Below the pieces are notes generated by a model that saw only the letters and a list, made by a program, of their open reading frames with translations, searched no databases and was not told the origin of the DNA. A stretch of 64,000 nt of DNA from Amoebidium appalachense (Eukaryota > Ichthyosporea), in NCBI GenBank assembly GCA_963693365.1, contig CAVNZM010000008.1:2108001-2172000 (forward strand), written 5' to 3'. This document shows positions 40,664 through 61,221 of the stretch, piece after piece (within the stretch, counting starts at the first letter, position 1; each line of letters opens with the position of its first letter). Position numbers and translations under genes: made by a program.

Positions 40664-41276
40664 AGTTTTTATTGTCTTCTCAGTATGCCGTGCATACTTG
40701 CATATCTTTCCGTCGAATAAATCCAGTCAAAAGAAAAAAGATTTTCTATATATGGGGGTCAATAATTTATCGCTGAACTCTAGGTGACCGCATTCCTCCA
40801 TTAGAAATACATTCTTTTGTAGATCCTGTTCGTTCATGTGCGGCAGCTGGATCCGGAGACCCTCAGTTGGCAGGAAAACAGCGCTAGCGGAGAGCGGCTA
40901 ATAGAGACTGAACACACGACGATCGTCATACTTAGTCTCACTTTTTTGTTATATATACACCGAATTCTGTACCTCGGGCTTCTTCAGAAGGATTGTACTA
41001 TCTAGCGTAAGGAAACCCGACACGTACGGGTTATCACAAATCCGCCTTGGAGTTCGAACTTCAGGCTTGAAGTTCGGCGTAGCTTAGAAGCTACTGTGTG
41101 AAACAGGTAGGCGAATTCGAAGGCTGGGGAACACGAGAAAAACGAAACGGAAAACAATGATATTCGGACTATTACCAAGCTCTTTTTTGTATCAAAACAC
41201 GTAGGAACTTGAAACAACATTGCTGGTTTGAAACAGTGAACTGAACAACAAACATGCGCAACGGCAGGAGTGGAAT

Positions 41277-41402
41277 ATGGCTTCACACGTGAGGCTGCTG
41301 GCCGCTTTGGCTGCGTGCATGCACCTGGCCCAGGTGAGTATCTACGGTTGTTTTCTCTTCGTGGTTCTTTAAAAGATTATGAGGGGGAAAGGAGGGGGGG
41401 GT

Positions 41403-41433
<31 letters not shown>

Positions 41434-43306
41434 AGAGGGGATGGATATAGGTGTCCCAGTTATTTGGTTCATGAACGGGTGGCTGCAGGAACCAAGGGGA
41501 AAGGAACTCTGTATAGAGGAAAAGCGAATGACAAAAAGAGCACGTGGGATATGGTTTACACGCAGCGGGAGGGTGAAAAGACGGAAGCTGGTTCGGTTAT
41601 CCGTGCTAACTGTACGGCACTAAAAAGTGGACAACGAAGTTAGGTGATCCAAAGCACTTCTAAAAACACTCTCTTGGGGGCGTTCTCTGATTTATAATTC
41701 GATGGCAGCAAGGATGGGTACCAATGTAGCTAGAAAGGAAATGGCGATGGCAGTGATGGCATGGGAGGGAGAATGGGAAGGGTTGGGGAGAGGAAATGGG
41801 AGCTTTTTAAATGCTGGGCATGTGGGAATGGAGCGCATTGGGTTTTATGGGGTTTAGAAGAAGGGCTTTACAGATTTGCAGTGACGCGGTGTCTGACTGT
41901 ACATATAGGCTGCTGGGTAACAAGAATGGTGGAGATAGGGGTGGGCGCTGGAAAGTGAATGGTTGGTTGGGTGGGTGAGGGGTGAAAGATTGGTTAGCAA
42001 GGGGGGAGGGGGGACCGGGGGGTGGGGGGTGGTTTAGAGAATTGGTTTGCCTAGGAAAAACATGTACAAGATGCAGTGGTGAGTGAGTTGCAGTTCTGTG
42101 TAAAAGGAGCTGTTCACAGCTGTCCACTACATAACCAAAACGCCTTGAAGCTGATGTAATTGAAGGAGAGCAGGATTTGCTGACTGGGGAGGGGGGGGAG
42201 GGGGGAGGGGGAGGGTCGCGCAAGTGAATAGGCGGGGTTGGAAGGGATTTTTTGAAGAGGTTTGGGTTGGGGGTGCTAGCCTGCTGGGGGGAGAAGGGGG
42301 GAGGGGGAGGTGGAGGGGGGGGGAGCTAGGCGCTGATATCTATATCGTTTTTGCAGGTTGCTCACACAGCTGATATTGCAAACCATGAGAGTTTCCCGGG
42401 GGGATCCTTGGACGTTGCCGGGGTTGAGGATGATGGGGGTCAATCGACTGCAGGGGAATTTCTACCTAGTCCGTCTTTCGCACCCGGAAAACTTCTGGCA
42501 CAAAATCATGATATTTTCAGAGCTCTGAAAACCCCACCACCACCGGAAACAAACTTACTATCACCAACAACGACGAAGAATTTCACGAATTATATCGCGA
42601 TCGGGTTTATCCATGATGTTAGCAAATTGCCAGCTTTTGGGCAGCCTATGAGGGCTGCAGCCCAAATTGCGGTAGACCAGATAAACGAAAATCCGAGTAT
42701 CTTGCCCCACACGAAGTTAGTTCTCAAGGAGGCAGACGGGGAGGCCCAAGAGAGGGTAGGTTTCGGTGTGCAAATTTGATATTTCTAGGACTATCTCGTT
42801 ATATCTGTGGTGTATTCTTGTGTTTCTGTGCTTGGGTCCACAAATTGCTGCAAATACATGTGTGTATTCGTGCTCGCTTCCTTCGTGCAGGCATACAGGT
42901 GCTTCAGAACGGGAGGTTAGTGCCTACGTGAGCACACGCTTTACTGAACACATCAGCTCAGTACAGACCATACTCACCCATGCTCACAACAACACAAAAA
43001 CCAGCCACTCCCCATACGTATAGGAATTCTCGCATGCAGAACTTGCAGACATGCGCACGCACACACCACACACACTGGAACGGATCCACAAAGGTACACA
43101 CGATGCACACAGGTGCACAACAGCACTCACAAGTACCTGCAGACACAAGCATATGGGCACATGCACAAACGCACGGGCACACACATTCTCTCGAGCACGC
43201 ACTTACAAATACACACACAAGGACACATGCACAGATGTAGAGCATACCACAGAATTCCACATACCCACCCACACACGTGAGAGCACATTCGCCAACACAC
43301 CCAATA

Positions 43307-43380
<74 letters not shown>

Positions 43381-44152
43381 GCACAACTTCGCGAATGCTC
43401 ATTCCCAAAACCTTTTTTTTTCTCTCCTCCACAACCATCCACCGGCATTCGTGTGTGAAGTGCACGTCCATAGTGTAATCACGGCCAGGTTTTCTTTATA
43501 ACTGCATGCCTATAATGGGGTCCCAGCGCCCAAACCCCAATCTCTTATCATCAGTTACATACATGCACGCTCTTTCAAATGCACCCATTCACACACGTGC
43601 CCAAAAGAACATTTCCACTACATCCCACTAGCTCACCCCCCTCACCCTCTCCCCCCTGCCGTCGCTCTATAATGTCACGTTATGATAAACAGGGGGGGGA
43701 GGGGGGTTTCACTCTTTTCTTTCACTGCCTGTGAGTGTGTCTGTTCGTACAGCCCTTGTTGTGACGTCGTGCTAAGGGGTGTATACTTGTAACTGATTCT
43801 GTCTCCTGAGACATGAGAATCCTGCCTTCTCCCCCCAACCGCCTTCTTTCCTCAACACACACATACACATGCCCGCACGTGCACACACGCACAAGACACA
43901 CGCACAAGACACGCGTGCACACATGCACGTCCTCACTCACGCACGCACGCAGCACACACGTACACGCAGACACAAACACACAAACACACATGACGAACAC
44001 ACACACACATCTGCACCCATCCCCCTTCCTTCGGTAGTCCCCCCCCCCCCCCCCCTGGCCCCCTCCTCCTCCTCCCTCCCCTACCACCACCACCATCACC
44101 ACCACCACTACACCCCCAACTGCCTCTTTTATACAGACACGCACAAAGAGAA

Positions 44153-44199
<47 letters not shown>

Positions 44200-44205
44200 T
44201 CTCCC

Positions 44206-44267
<62 letters not shown>

Positions 44268-45020
44268 CCCCCCCAACCCCACTTTCCCCCTCCCCCCCCC
44301 CCCCCCCCCTCCCTCTCTCTCCCTCCCCCTCTCTCTCTCCCGTCCCTCCACCCCACCTTCCTCCATTCATTGCCCTCCTCCTCCCCCCCCCCCCCTCTAT
44401 TCTCCTCATCCACTTACACACCTTTCTTTCCCCTCAGGTTGCAGGTATCCGTACACTCGAACTGATCCAAGACAGGTCCCTCGTAGCCATTGTAGGCCCG
44501 ACACTCTCCCTACCGGCCATAGCCACGCAATATGTGGCCCAGCTATTTCGGGTGCCCCAGATCTCACCCACTGCCACCCTGTCTGTGCTCAGTGATAAGA
44601 CCACCCACCCTACTTTCATGCGCACAAATGGTGGGTTTCACCTTTGTGTTTCACCGTTAACTCCCATGTTTACCCCTCCCCTATCCCTCCCTAAAAAAAA
44701 AAAAAAAAAAAAAAAAGACATGTGCACACACGCACTCATACACAAGCACACGTACGCATGCAAGCACACACACGCAGGCAAGCACACACGCACACAAGCA
44801 TGCACACGCAATGGTGTACGCGCGCGCGCGCACACCCACACACCCACACACACACACACACTTCCACACACAAAACGCGACGCCATTGGGCAGGTTTACA
44901 CAGTGTGCTCCTTTTTACACGTTTACAGACAGACCCGCCCCCCCCCCCCCCCCCCCCCCCAAATTCACCATCATGCCTGCAGTCCTCGTATTTCTGTCCC
45001 CTCATTGTGCATACCTGCCT

Positions 45021-45051
<31 letters not shown>

Positions 45052-46194
45052 CCCCCCTCCCCCCCCCCCCCCCCCCCCCCCCCCTTTCCACACTCCTCCC
45101 CCCACACACACACAGAACGCATGCACCTGCCTGCAAAATCCCCAGTATTTACCTCATCCTGTAAAATGTTGCCTGTGAAATTTAATGTTTGGCTCGTAAG
45201 ATGTTGTTGATCCATCACAAAATCGGAGGACTGTAACAAAATGCTGAACAACGAATCTTAACGTACGAAAGCTTTCTCCCACACACACATTACCGTGCCA
45301 ACATCTGTTTGTGCGAGGGGGGACGAGGGTAGAGGGGGGAGGGGGGAGGGGGAAGGGGAGAAGAGAGGGTGGGGGGGATGATAATATCAACATGGTTGCT
45401 ACAATGTGGGCTTTGGATAAGTCCGCATGTGCACGTGCAAATATGTATCACTAATACACATGAATATGCACTCATAAGGGGCATGCACGTATGCAACACT
45501 AACCCAAACGGATTGGATTAACAGGGGGAGGATATACACACCTTCTGGCCCGGTTTATTCAGGGCATGGGCTGGCGTCAGATAGTCGTTTTGACGCACAT
45601 CACCCACTACAATCTATTAGAGAGCGTGCAATTTGGGCAGCACGCAAGAAAGGCAAAGTTGCGAATCACGCAACAGTTTGATTTTAAGGAAGATACCGTG
45701 GCACAGAAATTGGAGTTGATAAAGACGGGGGATAGCCGAATTGTGGTGCTGTTTGCTGATAGAGCCCCGGCTGTTAAGGTGAAATGAGATGACCCCCTTC
45801 CCCTCGCCTCCCCCTTCCCCCCCCCCCCCCCCCCCCCTACATGCATACTTCAAGTAGGCATGCTTTGCTTTGTTTTCGTAATAGGTGTCAAATTGTGAAA
45901 AGAAGCCGTATTTTGCTGTCTCCCCACCCCTCCCCCCCCCCCCCCCCACACACACACAAAGAAACACTCACGTCATCTCTGTCTCTCTCCCTTTGGGAAG
46001 CAGCCAACTATTGTAGGTTATGGAATTTGTGAGCTTTACGCGACTTCCACTACTTGTTTGGTTTCGTTTTCGTTCTTTGTACCCCCCCCCCCCCCCCCCC
46101 CCCCCCCCGGGCGCCACATGACGGTGCTGCTTGAGTGTCTTCCGGCTGCACAGTTGCTTTTGTTTTGGTTTTTTTTTTTCTTTCATCGCCACCC

Positions 46195-46232
<38 letters not shown>

Positions 46233-48098
46233 CGCCCCTCCCCCCACTCACCCCACCCTACCCCACCCCCGAAGGATTTTTTATAAGACCGTGCTTCCAT
46301 CTTTTCTGTTCCCTAATGCGTGCTGCCCTCCCCTCCCTTCCCCCCCCCCTCCCCCCTTCCCCCCTCCCCCCCCCCCCCATCTGGCTTAAGTAACGTTTTA
46401 TTCCCATCATTCTTGAACACAAACCCTCTTCACACTCTCACATCCATTACTCAAACCCAACTCTTTCAACTCGCCATAATATTCGCCCTGCCATTGGCAC
46501 TAACAGGTTAAACATCATAACAGGTACTGCGCGCTGCCAAGGCCCTAGGGATGGTTGGACCAGGGTGGGAGTGGATAGGCAACGATGGGTGGCTCCGGCA
46601 AGGGGTTAATGATGACGACACCAAACTGTTTGTGGGCACACTGGGGTTAGTCCCAAGACCACCAGCGAACAAGGCATGTACAGTGCACTGGCTCCCCCCC
46701 CCCTCCCTTCCCCTCCTCCTCCTCCTGCTCCTCCCCCCTCCCCCCTCTCCTCCTCGTCCTCCTACCCCCCCATCCTCCCCTCCCCCTCCTCCTCCCCCCC
46801 CCCCCCCCCTCGGGGCCCCCCAATCTCATACGCTATGCTCATTAATTGTTGTTCCTTTGTGGTGTTTGTTTGTAGGGGTTTTCCTTAAAGGTGTTTCTTT
46901 CGTAGGGGGTTTCCTTTTTTGTTGTTTGTGTTGTAAGTTTTTTTCCTTTTGTGTTGTTTGTTGTGCAGGGGCTTTTGGGGTGTTTTGTAAAGGTTTTCGG
47001 CATTTGTTTCATACATCCCTCCTCCCTCCCCCCATCCCCCCATCCCACCTTTTCCCTTATCACGTAAGAACATGGATATGCGAACACCGTGTGCACATGT
47101 GAATATTGCTTGGGCTGTTCGACCTCCCCTCCCCCTCCCCCCTCCTTCGAACTCCCCCCGTTATCACATTTACCCACACGACAAAACGGCCCAACTTGTT
47201 CTTGTTTTTTTCTGTTTGTGAGAAAGAGCCTGGACACCTTGAGTGTCTCTATATATCTCTGTCTCTCTCTGTGTGTGTCTGTGTGTATAGATGTAAGGTG
47301 TCTTTACATATATGTATCTCTCTCTGTGTGTATGAGTATAGATGTTTAGGGTGTCTTATGATATCTCTGTTTCTCACTCTCTCTGTGTGGATATGAGTAT
47401 ACATGCATTGGGAGGTCTGTATACATGTATATCTCTCTCTGTGTGTGTGTGTTTGTGTTGAGCTCTCTCCAACAGCAACATATACAGCTGGAAACAAGTG
47501 CGCTTGGCCCAACCATGCAGCCTAAAATCCATCCCCACCCAATAATTCCATGCTAGCTGCCTAGGCTGCCCAAGAGCACAATTCTTACCCTGTGTCTTTC
47601 CTACAGGAGCTCGAGAGGGCATGGGAAGGAGCAAAGGCAGGTGTCGGCCGGCCAGGAACCGTTTTCAAGCCCTACACCGGGTTTACCGGGGTACCCAAGG
47701 AGATAAATTGGGGTGCCGAGGCTACTTATGATGCCGTTATGGTGGTGGGGCATGCAGTCAACAGCATGATCCAGGGTAAGAAAAACATAACCGACAAGAC
47801 CGAATTCTTGAAGGCTATGAAGACCGTAAGACTGACCGATCACACTGGATTCCCCTATTTGGAATTCGATCAGAGTACGGGAGATCGGATTATTGACTAT
47901 TCGGTGGTAAACGGCCGAACAAACGGTACACTCGTAGAGGTTGGGCACTATAACGTGAAAGAGGGATTTCGTCTCCTATCGGCACCCATATATGGGGGTG
48001 GGGAGGAGGATTTGCCGGTTGATGCTGAAACGTGTAGGGAGAATTACTTTGTGGGGAACGGCACCTGTAGAGATTGTCCCCCTGGCCTTTGCTCCAAG

Positions 48099-48146
<48 letters not shown>

Positions 48147-48378
48147 ACACACACACATTTATTCAGTGGACCTCTCTTCCTCACCCAACCAGGTCCACAG
48201 CCCAGGCCACCTCCGTTTGTGTCGACTCCAGCACACCCCCAAACCCTTGTACAGCGCTTACTCCCTGACTTACGTTTTGCCTTCTACTGACCCACAAACC
48301 CAATATTACATACGCAATCTCGTCCTTCAAAAAGGAACACGGTAGCACCGATATATCATCGTTGTGACCTTTTTCGTG

Positions 48379-48417
<39 letters not shown>

Positions 48418-49227
48418 ACAAACAAACAAACAAATCCCCTTCTCGAAAGGTTACCAGGATGTCTTCTTTCTAATTAGTTCGATGGGTTCTGTTAGGCCCT
48501 TTTTTGTGTATTTGGTTCTGAAATGCTTTGACGTGCTTTCTTCCTAGCATCCTCCCCCTAAGCCTACATACCGTAGCTCCGGTTTGGAACCACACATTTT
48601 TTTATTGCTGTACATGCCATGTGATTGACCACACATTCGTTCTTGTCTCAGGAGGGACTAGAGACCGAGTGTCAACCATGCAAAGTGGAGACAGACCCCT
48701 ACGATGGAGGCCTACGCACCACATTGCAAGCCCTGGGAGCCCTGTCCCTCCTCCTCTCCCTATTGGTTGCCATGTGGACATTTTTACGCAAAGACATGCG
48801 CCTAGTCGAGTCCTCCCTCCCGCCCATTCTCTTCATCGCCATCGCCGGCTGCGCACTCATCTTTTCATATCCAATATTCGTATCCATAAACCCCTCCGAC
48901 CCCATTTGCTACCTTCGTATATGGTCGCGTTATCTAGGAACAGGGATAATTCTCGCGATTTTCACCGTGAAAGTTTGGCCAAGCGCGTCGTTTTTACGTC
49001 GGAGGCGGAAACCCGCGGGGGTTGAACTAAGCACTGGTCCCACCCTCCAGTACACGTGCATCTATGTGGCTGTCTATGTCATCTATTTGAGTTTCTGGTC
49101 GGCACTTCGTGGCCCAAAGGTGGAGACGTTTACTTACACGTACGTCCACCCCCCCCCCCCCCCCCCTCTCTCTCCCCTCCCAAAAACCTCCCAAAAAACA
49201 CGCGCGCGCGCGCGCGCGCACACACAC

Positions 49228-49306
<79 letters not shown>

Positions 49307-50328
49307 TCACTCACTCACTCACTCACTCACTCACTCACTCACTCACTTACCCACTCACTCACTCACTGACTCACTCACTCACACTGTATGTGTATGGTTT
49401 TTACATTTTGTTGTGTTGTCAGTCGCGAATGCGTACTTCGCACCTTGTTGTGTGGCTTTGTTTTTTGTTCAAATCCTTATTGTCGCCCTCTGAAACAAAT
49501 ACGAAAAATTAAGGGGGTCGAAAAACACCAGTACATCATCGTGTGTCCCCTTTTTTATCCTTTAGCTTTAGTCTACAGAGCAGTCTATGGCACCAACCAA
49601 ACTTGATTAAAATCCATAATTTAATATGGGCATTAAATTTAATCCTGCGATGCTGATTGGTTGTGGTGTGCAGGGATGGTGACGTAGTCCGCAGCTACCA
49701 AGAGTGTCACGAGGAGCCACTCTGGCAGTGGGCTGCATGCGGTTTCAGTCTCCTACTGTGGCTGTGGTGTGCCCTACTAGCCTTCAGTGTGCGCCTGTCA
49801 CCCGCATTTTTCTACGAGGCTTTTTTCATCATGTTTGCCGCCCTTTTCGCCGCCGGGGCCTACGCTGTAGCTATCCCCCTGGCTGTAATTTCAGAAAGGA
49901 ATGATAATGTGCCGGGCGTGGCGTATGCGACGCTCGTGGGGGTGTGTCAACATGTGGCCGTTGGGTTGGTGGCCCTGTTCCTTCTTTTCGGGCCAAAGGC
50001 CTGGCAGGTCGAACGTACCCTACGGACCAAAAAGGATGGAACGTTGGACAGAGACGAGCCAAGGGAAAGCGACGCAAAGTCGAATTACAGTCAGGACGGG
50101 TCAGAACCGGCTCAACCCGTTATTGAAGTTGAGCCCGAACCGGAACAACTTATCGCTGATTTGGAGCGAGAAAACGCGGGTTTGCGTGAAAAGGCGGCAC
50201 GGCTACATAACCAATTGCTGGGGTTGGGCAATCCCCACCTAATTACGGCCAGTTCAAGCCCGCGTGAAAAAAAACCTCCGCGAGCCCCACAGCATCGGAA
50301 GAAGGGGGGTCTTTGGCGGATAGTATAA
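41277..50328 (+). CDS. Class C (GABA-B-like) G-protein-coupled receptor with extracellular ligand-binding domain
   Basis: Eight exons: 41277-41333, 42357-42755, 44438-44630, 45525-45778, 46524-46673, 47607-48098, 48652-49139, 49674-50328; 2688 nt, 895 residues. Exon 1 is a signal peptide (MASHVRLLAALAACMHLAQ). Residues of about 100-480 form a periplasmic-binding-like (ANF receptor) domain: IAIGFIHDVSKLPAFGQPMR, AIVGPTLSLPA, PTFMRTN, GMGWRQIVVLTH, WEWIGNDGWL and GAEATYDAVMVVG. A short Cys-containing segment (CRENYFVGNGTCRDCPPGLC, near 496-513) leads to seven helices: about 540-560, 571-590, 606-623, 647-665, 694-713, 723-745 and 758-785, ending FGPKAW. The cytoplasmic tail has a coiled-coil stretch (QLIADLERENAGLREKAARL, about 836-855) like the GABA-B dimerisation coil. 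The ligand cannot be predicted. Exon 5 may end at a GC donor (46673) or at 46682. An A8 run at 50267-50274 probably hides a frameshift; see findings. Confidence 0.92.
43309..43378. repeat. (CA)n microsatellite in GPCR intron 2
   Basis: 35 CA units; the surrounding intron is rich in CA variants. Confidence 0.95.
44158..44264. repeat. (GT)n followed by (CT)n in GPCR intron 2
   Basis: GT at about 44158-44197, CT at about 44211-44264, then C-rich sequence up to exon 3. Confidence 0.95.
49226..49382. repeat. (CA)n followed by (CTCA)n in GPCR intron 7
   Basis: Pure CA to about 49301, then about 20 CTCA units with occasional TTAC and TGAC variants. Confidence 0.95.
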
Positions 50329-50615
50329 CCAACATTCTTGTGAGGGGTGGTAATAGGGTAACAACGAAATCATCCCAACCATCCCCCAAGGATACGTCTC
50401 GAGATAAAAAACAGGCAGTGAAAAGTAAAATCTCAGATATATCAATGGATAGTGCGCTTTTACGGCCGCGTAGCTTATCTGATGGGCTGAAACCTAACCC
50501 CTTAGTGCAAGCTGCCAAAAATGAAGCGGGTAGCAGTAGCAGTATTCAACCTAAGAGGGCAACAATAGCAAAATCGGTAAGTTTGTTTGGAAAACCGAAG
50601 AAAGATAACAAATGA
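50329..50615 (+). other. Open continuation of the GPCR tail in the next frame
   Basis: After the stop at 50326-50328, the next frame is open from upstream of the stop through SLADSITNILVRGGNRVTTK to a stop at 50613-50615, rich in Ser, Lys, Pro and Gln like the preceding tail. The shift would fall in the A8 run at 50267-50274. If the run is one base short in this assembly, the tail is about 95 residues longer. Confidence 0.55.
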
Positions 50616-51159
50616 TCAAATCTAGGGCACTTGTAATTTTTTTTTTTATTATTTTTTTTATTTATTATTATTATTTTTTTTTAGGGTTATGATCATGCTG
50701 TTGATTGTATAGACTTTTGGCAAGGAATCGTTTTACATCGTTTTTCCAAGTTCATCTACTGATCCGTCTCTTTAATTTTTTTTTTCACTCTTAGCCTATG
50801 TGTTTCTTTGTCTCATGGCTTTTGTATAGCATTGTTTTCTCTTCAAATTTCCTAGTGAACTTGTAGATTAACGTGATATGTATATTGATGAAGCTTATTG
50901 GTGACTAATATATTGGTCAGTGTCCGAGCTTGTGACGTTTTTTTTGGCTGGTGCTGCCGTAATTATAATCCCAAATTAGCCGGATATGTCGCCTTATCGT
51001 ATCTAATGGCCCCGTGTTCAATAAGAGGCTAGAAAGAAATTACAAGGCTTGGTCCCTGGGGCGTTTTTCTGGTACGTACCACTGATAATGTGTCAATATG
51101 TGGGTGGGATTTCGTCGCCTGATTTTCTTGTATCTGTGTGGGTGTGTGCACGTGCGTGG

Positions 51160-51205
<46 letters not shown>

Positions 51206-51415
51206 ACGGGTGGGTATGGCGCGTGCATGCCCCTGTGTGGGTGTTTCAATTTTCATTTTGTGTGTGTGTGTGTGTTGGGGGGGGGAGGGGGGGAAGAGGG
51301 CAGGGGAGGGGGGGGGGGGGGAGGGGAGGAATGACTCGTAAACAGTATCGATATCCTGTCCGGTGACAAAGCGTGCACATGTATGTGCGTGCGTGTGCTC
51401 GGGTTGTACATATTC

Positions 51416-51459
<44 letters not shown>

Positions 51460-51909
51460 TTCAGGCTCATTCTGTTCCTGGGCTTCATAGATACATATCG
51501 CCCACGGTCGAAAAAAAATGGAAAACGGTTGAGGTGGGTAACTAAACCGACTGAGCCTGTAATACAGACATGGTTTGCGTCTCTGTGTGTTTATCCGTCA
51601 TCTCTCTCTTTCTTAGTCTTTCTTTCTTTCTTTCTTTCCTTTTTTTTTTTTTTTTTTTTTTTGAAAGGGGAATTGGTCCCGACTCCCGATGAGAGGGGTG
51701 GGGGGGTCTGTTTGAAATTATTTGTAAATATATCCGATGTATTCGACTCTCATATTTGCACCCCTCTAAAACGAAAAGCGTTCGGACTCCCCCCGGGCCA
51801 GAAGTCTTCTCGTTTGAGAGTGGTTCTGGGGATTCGTTTCTGGGTTACAAGTAATCTTCGTTCTCTTTTGAGCCTACTTTGAAGTTGTCTTTCTAGTCTA
51901 CGTTAGGAG
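50616..51909. other. Intergenic region between the GPCR and TAF4-like genes
   Basis: T-rich runs at 50639-50682; (TG)n at 51162-51203 and 51418-51455; G-rich sequence at 51276-51325. A possible non-coding first exon of the TAF4 gene lies at about 51465-51535 (TTTTCAG before, GAG|GTGGGT after). TTTCTAG at about 51888-51894, just before the ATG, looks like the matching acceptor. Confidence 0.45.
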
Positions 51910-59194
<7,285 letters not shown>

Positions 59195-60227
59195 GGTGTG
59201 CTGGGGGGCAGGGTGTGTGTGTGTGTGTGTGCGGGTGCGGGTATGTGTTTCTTGGGTGGGTGGGTGAAGACGACAGGGAGGGGGAGGGGGGGAGGGGGGG
59301 AGGGGGGATAGCTTGCGCTTTTACGATTTCTCCCCTCTGGAATGGGTGTAGTTCATGTACGCTGGCACTTGGATGTGTTTCTTGTTTTATTGAACGTATC
59401 AAATGAATGAATGACAGAAAAAATTTCTAATGATGCAAATAATGAAATGACATAACGCAATAGGTGAACGAAATTATCAACGGGTCACTGATTTTGAATG
59501 TTGACATGAATACCGTTTCTTGTGTCCGTCGTTGAATCCTGCCGGCCAGGATTAATATCGATCAGTAAACTATACTTGGCAAATGAAATACAACATAATC
59601 GAGGCTCGCCTTATGGTGTCGGGTGGTTAACGTTGTGGCCGACCTGACCGGTGGCCATGAGCTTGTGGTGTCGCAACGGCCGTGTGTGGCAGTAGTGGGA
59701 TATGTGGTGGATACTATTATGTGCTGAAAATGTATATGGCTGTATGTGGTCAATACGTACAAGGCGGTATGTGCTGAATACATATATGGCGGGATGTGCT
59801 GAATACTACGGTATATGGCACTATGTAGTGGTCAATACATTATGTGTATGTAACTTCGATGTCCAACGTCTTTATCGTGTCCAGAAAGCTGTGGCGTGTT
59901 TGGCAGGACACATTTTCGGAATCGTGTGATTACGCGAAAAGACGAATACGATAAAGACACGATATAACTGCGCTGCCAAACACGCCCTTAACGTTGGTTG
60001 GTGGCCGAGTGGGTGTGATTTGAGGAACCCATTATCTGATACGAAAAAAAGTGTAGGTTTGCAGTTCATGATTAGTCACACATCATAAACACGTGTACAC
60101 AGCCAGTGGAGTCAACTTAACAGATCTAGATAACTGATGTGCAATTGCAACGTTGACCGAGTTTCTCTAGAGACACATTTTGCACTGTGATATATCGAGA
60201 GGTTTAGTCTGGAGTCACCACTCGCTC

Positions 60228-60258
<31 letters not shown>

Positions 60259-60329
60259 CCTCCGGTACGTTAGGAGGAGAAGGATGAGGATGAGGAGGAA
60301 GCTAGGGGGTGAAGGGGGGTGAAGGGGAA

Positions 60330-60368
<39 letters not shown>

Positions 60369-61221
60369 AGGGGGGTCGGCATGCATGTACATACGGCAGG
60401 TTAATATCATACCGTATGCCAGTGTTCTTTATTTCATCGCACGTCTGTGTCATGAAGAAAGATATGTAGCAGAAGGCCTTGCAAGGCTTTTGATGAAGAA
60501 GACAGGGTGTGGAATGAACCCTTGGACAGTCGCATATATATTTACTTCTGCCGGTCAGGGTACTAGACAGCAATACTCTATTGTTTAGAAAAATCATCAG
60601 CTTTCGGAATTTTTGAGACATCCCCATGGCACCTTGGTTCTGCGTACAGTACATCATACTTTCATACCGATGCGGGGACTCGGGAGGAGGATGCATTGCC
60701 ATAAACTAAGGATCAGTCATGCTAATGTGAAAGGATCAGTCATGCTAATGTGGGGTGAGGCAAACAGGACAAACAAACAATAAACCCCCCCCTCTCCCCC
60801 TCCCCATCCCAAAATTCCATTCCAACACCGATGACAAAAAGGGAGAAAACGAAAAAGAAAAAAAGGAAGCGAATTAGAATGTATGCACGCCACAACCAAG
60901 GTATCAGCACCATTCAGATCTTTTCGAACGAAACCATCCCAACACACTACGAACCTACCCAGGAGCTATAAGTATATCAGTGCCCTGGTGAACTAAAAGT
61001 CATACTACATGATCTGTCTCACCACCACAAAAAAATTCTCCTCTCCTGACACATATTCGGTATAGAAAAATCACAGGAAGCGTACGGATACATGCAGTCT
61101 CATGCATATAAACCTTCCTAGCATGCAATACATTCGTCTACCAAATTCAACTAATTTGCACATATCTCACACATAAAAATATATCTGCATATATCGACAT
61201 CTATGCATGTACACATTTTTT
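59195..61221. other. Intergenic region downstream of TAF4-like gene
   Basis: No gene recognised. It holds G-rich runs (59276-59307, 60330-60367), a degenerate minisatellite at 59700-59840, an A run at 60229-60256, and a 22-bp direct duplication (AAGGATCAGTCATGCTAATG at about 60709 and 60730). Confidence 0.55.
59700..59840. repeat. Degenerate minisatellite, unit about 30 bp
   Basis: Repeating theme GTATATGGC.GTATGTG(CTGAATAC/GTCAATAC)..., four to five imperfect units. Confidence 0.6.

Noticed and set aside
45563-45778. GPCR exon 4 starting at TTCAG|GGCATG
   Set aside because: It breaks phase with exon 3; the acceptor AACAG at 45524 restores phase and gives GGGYTHLLARFIQGMGW, matching the receptor fold.
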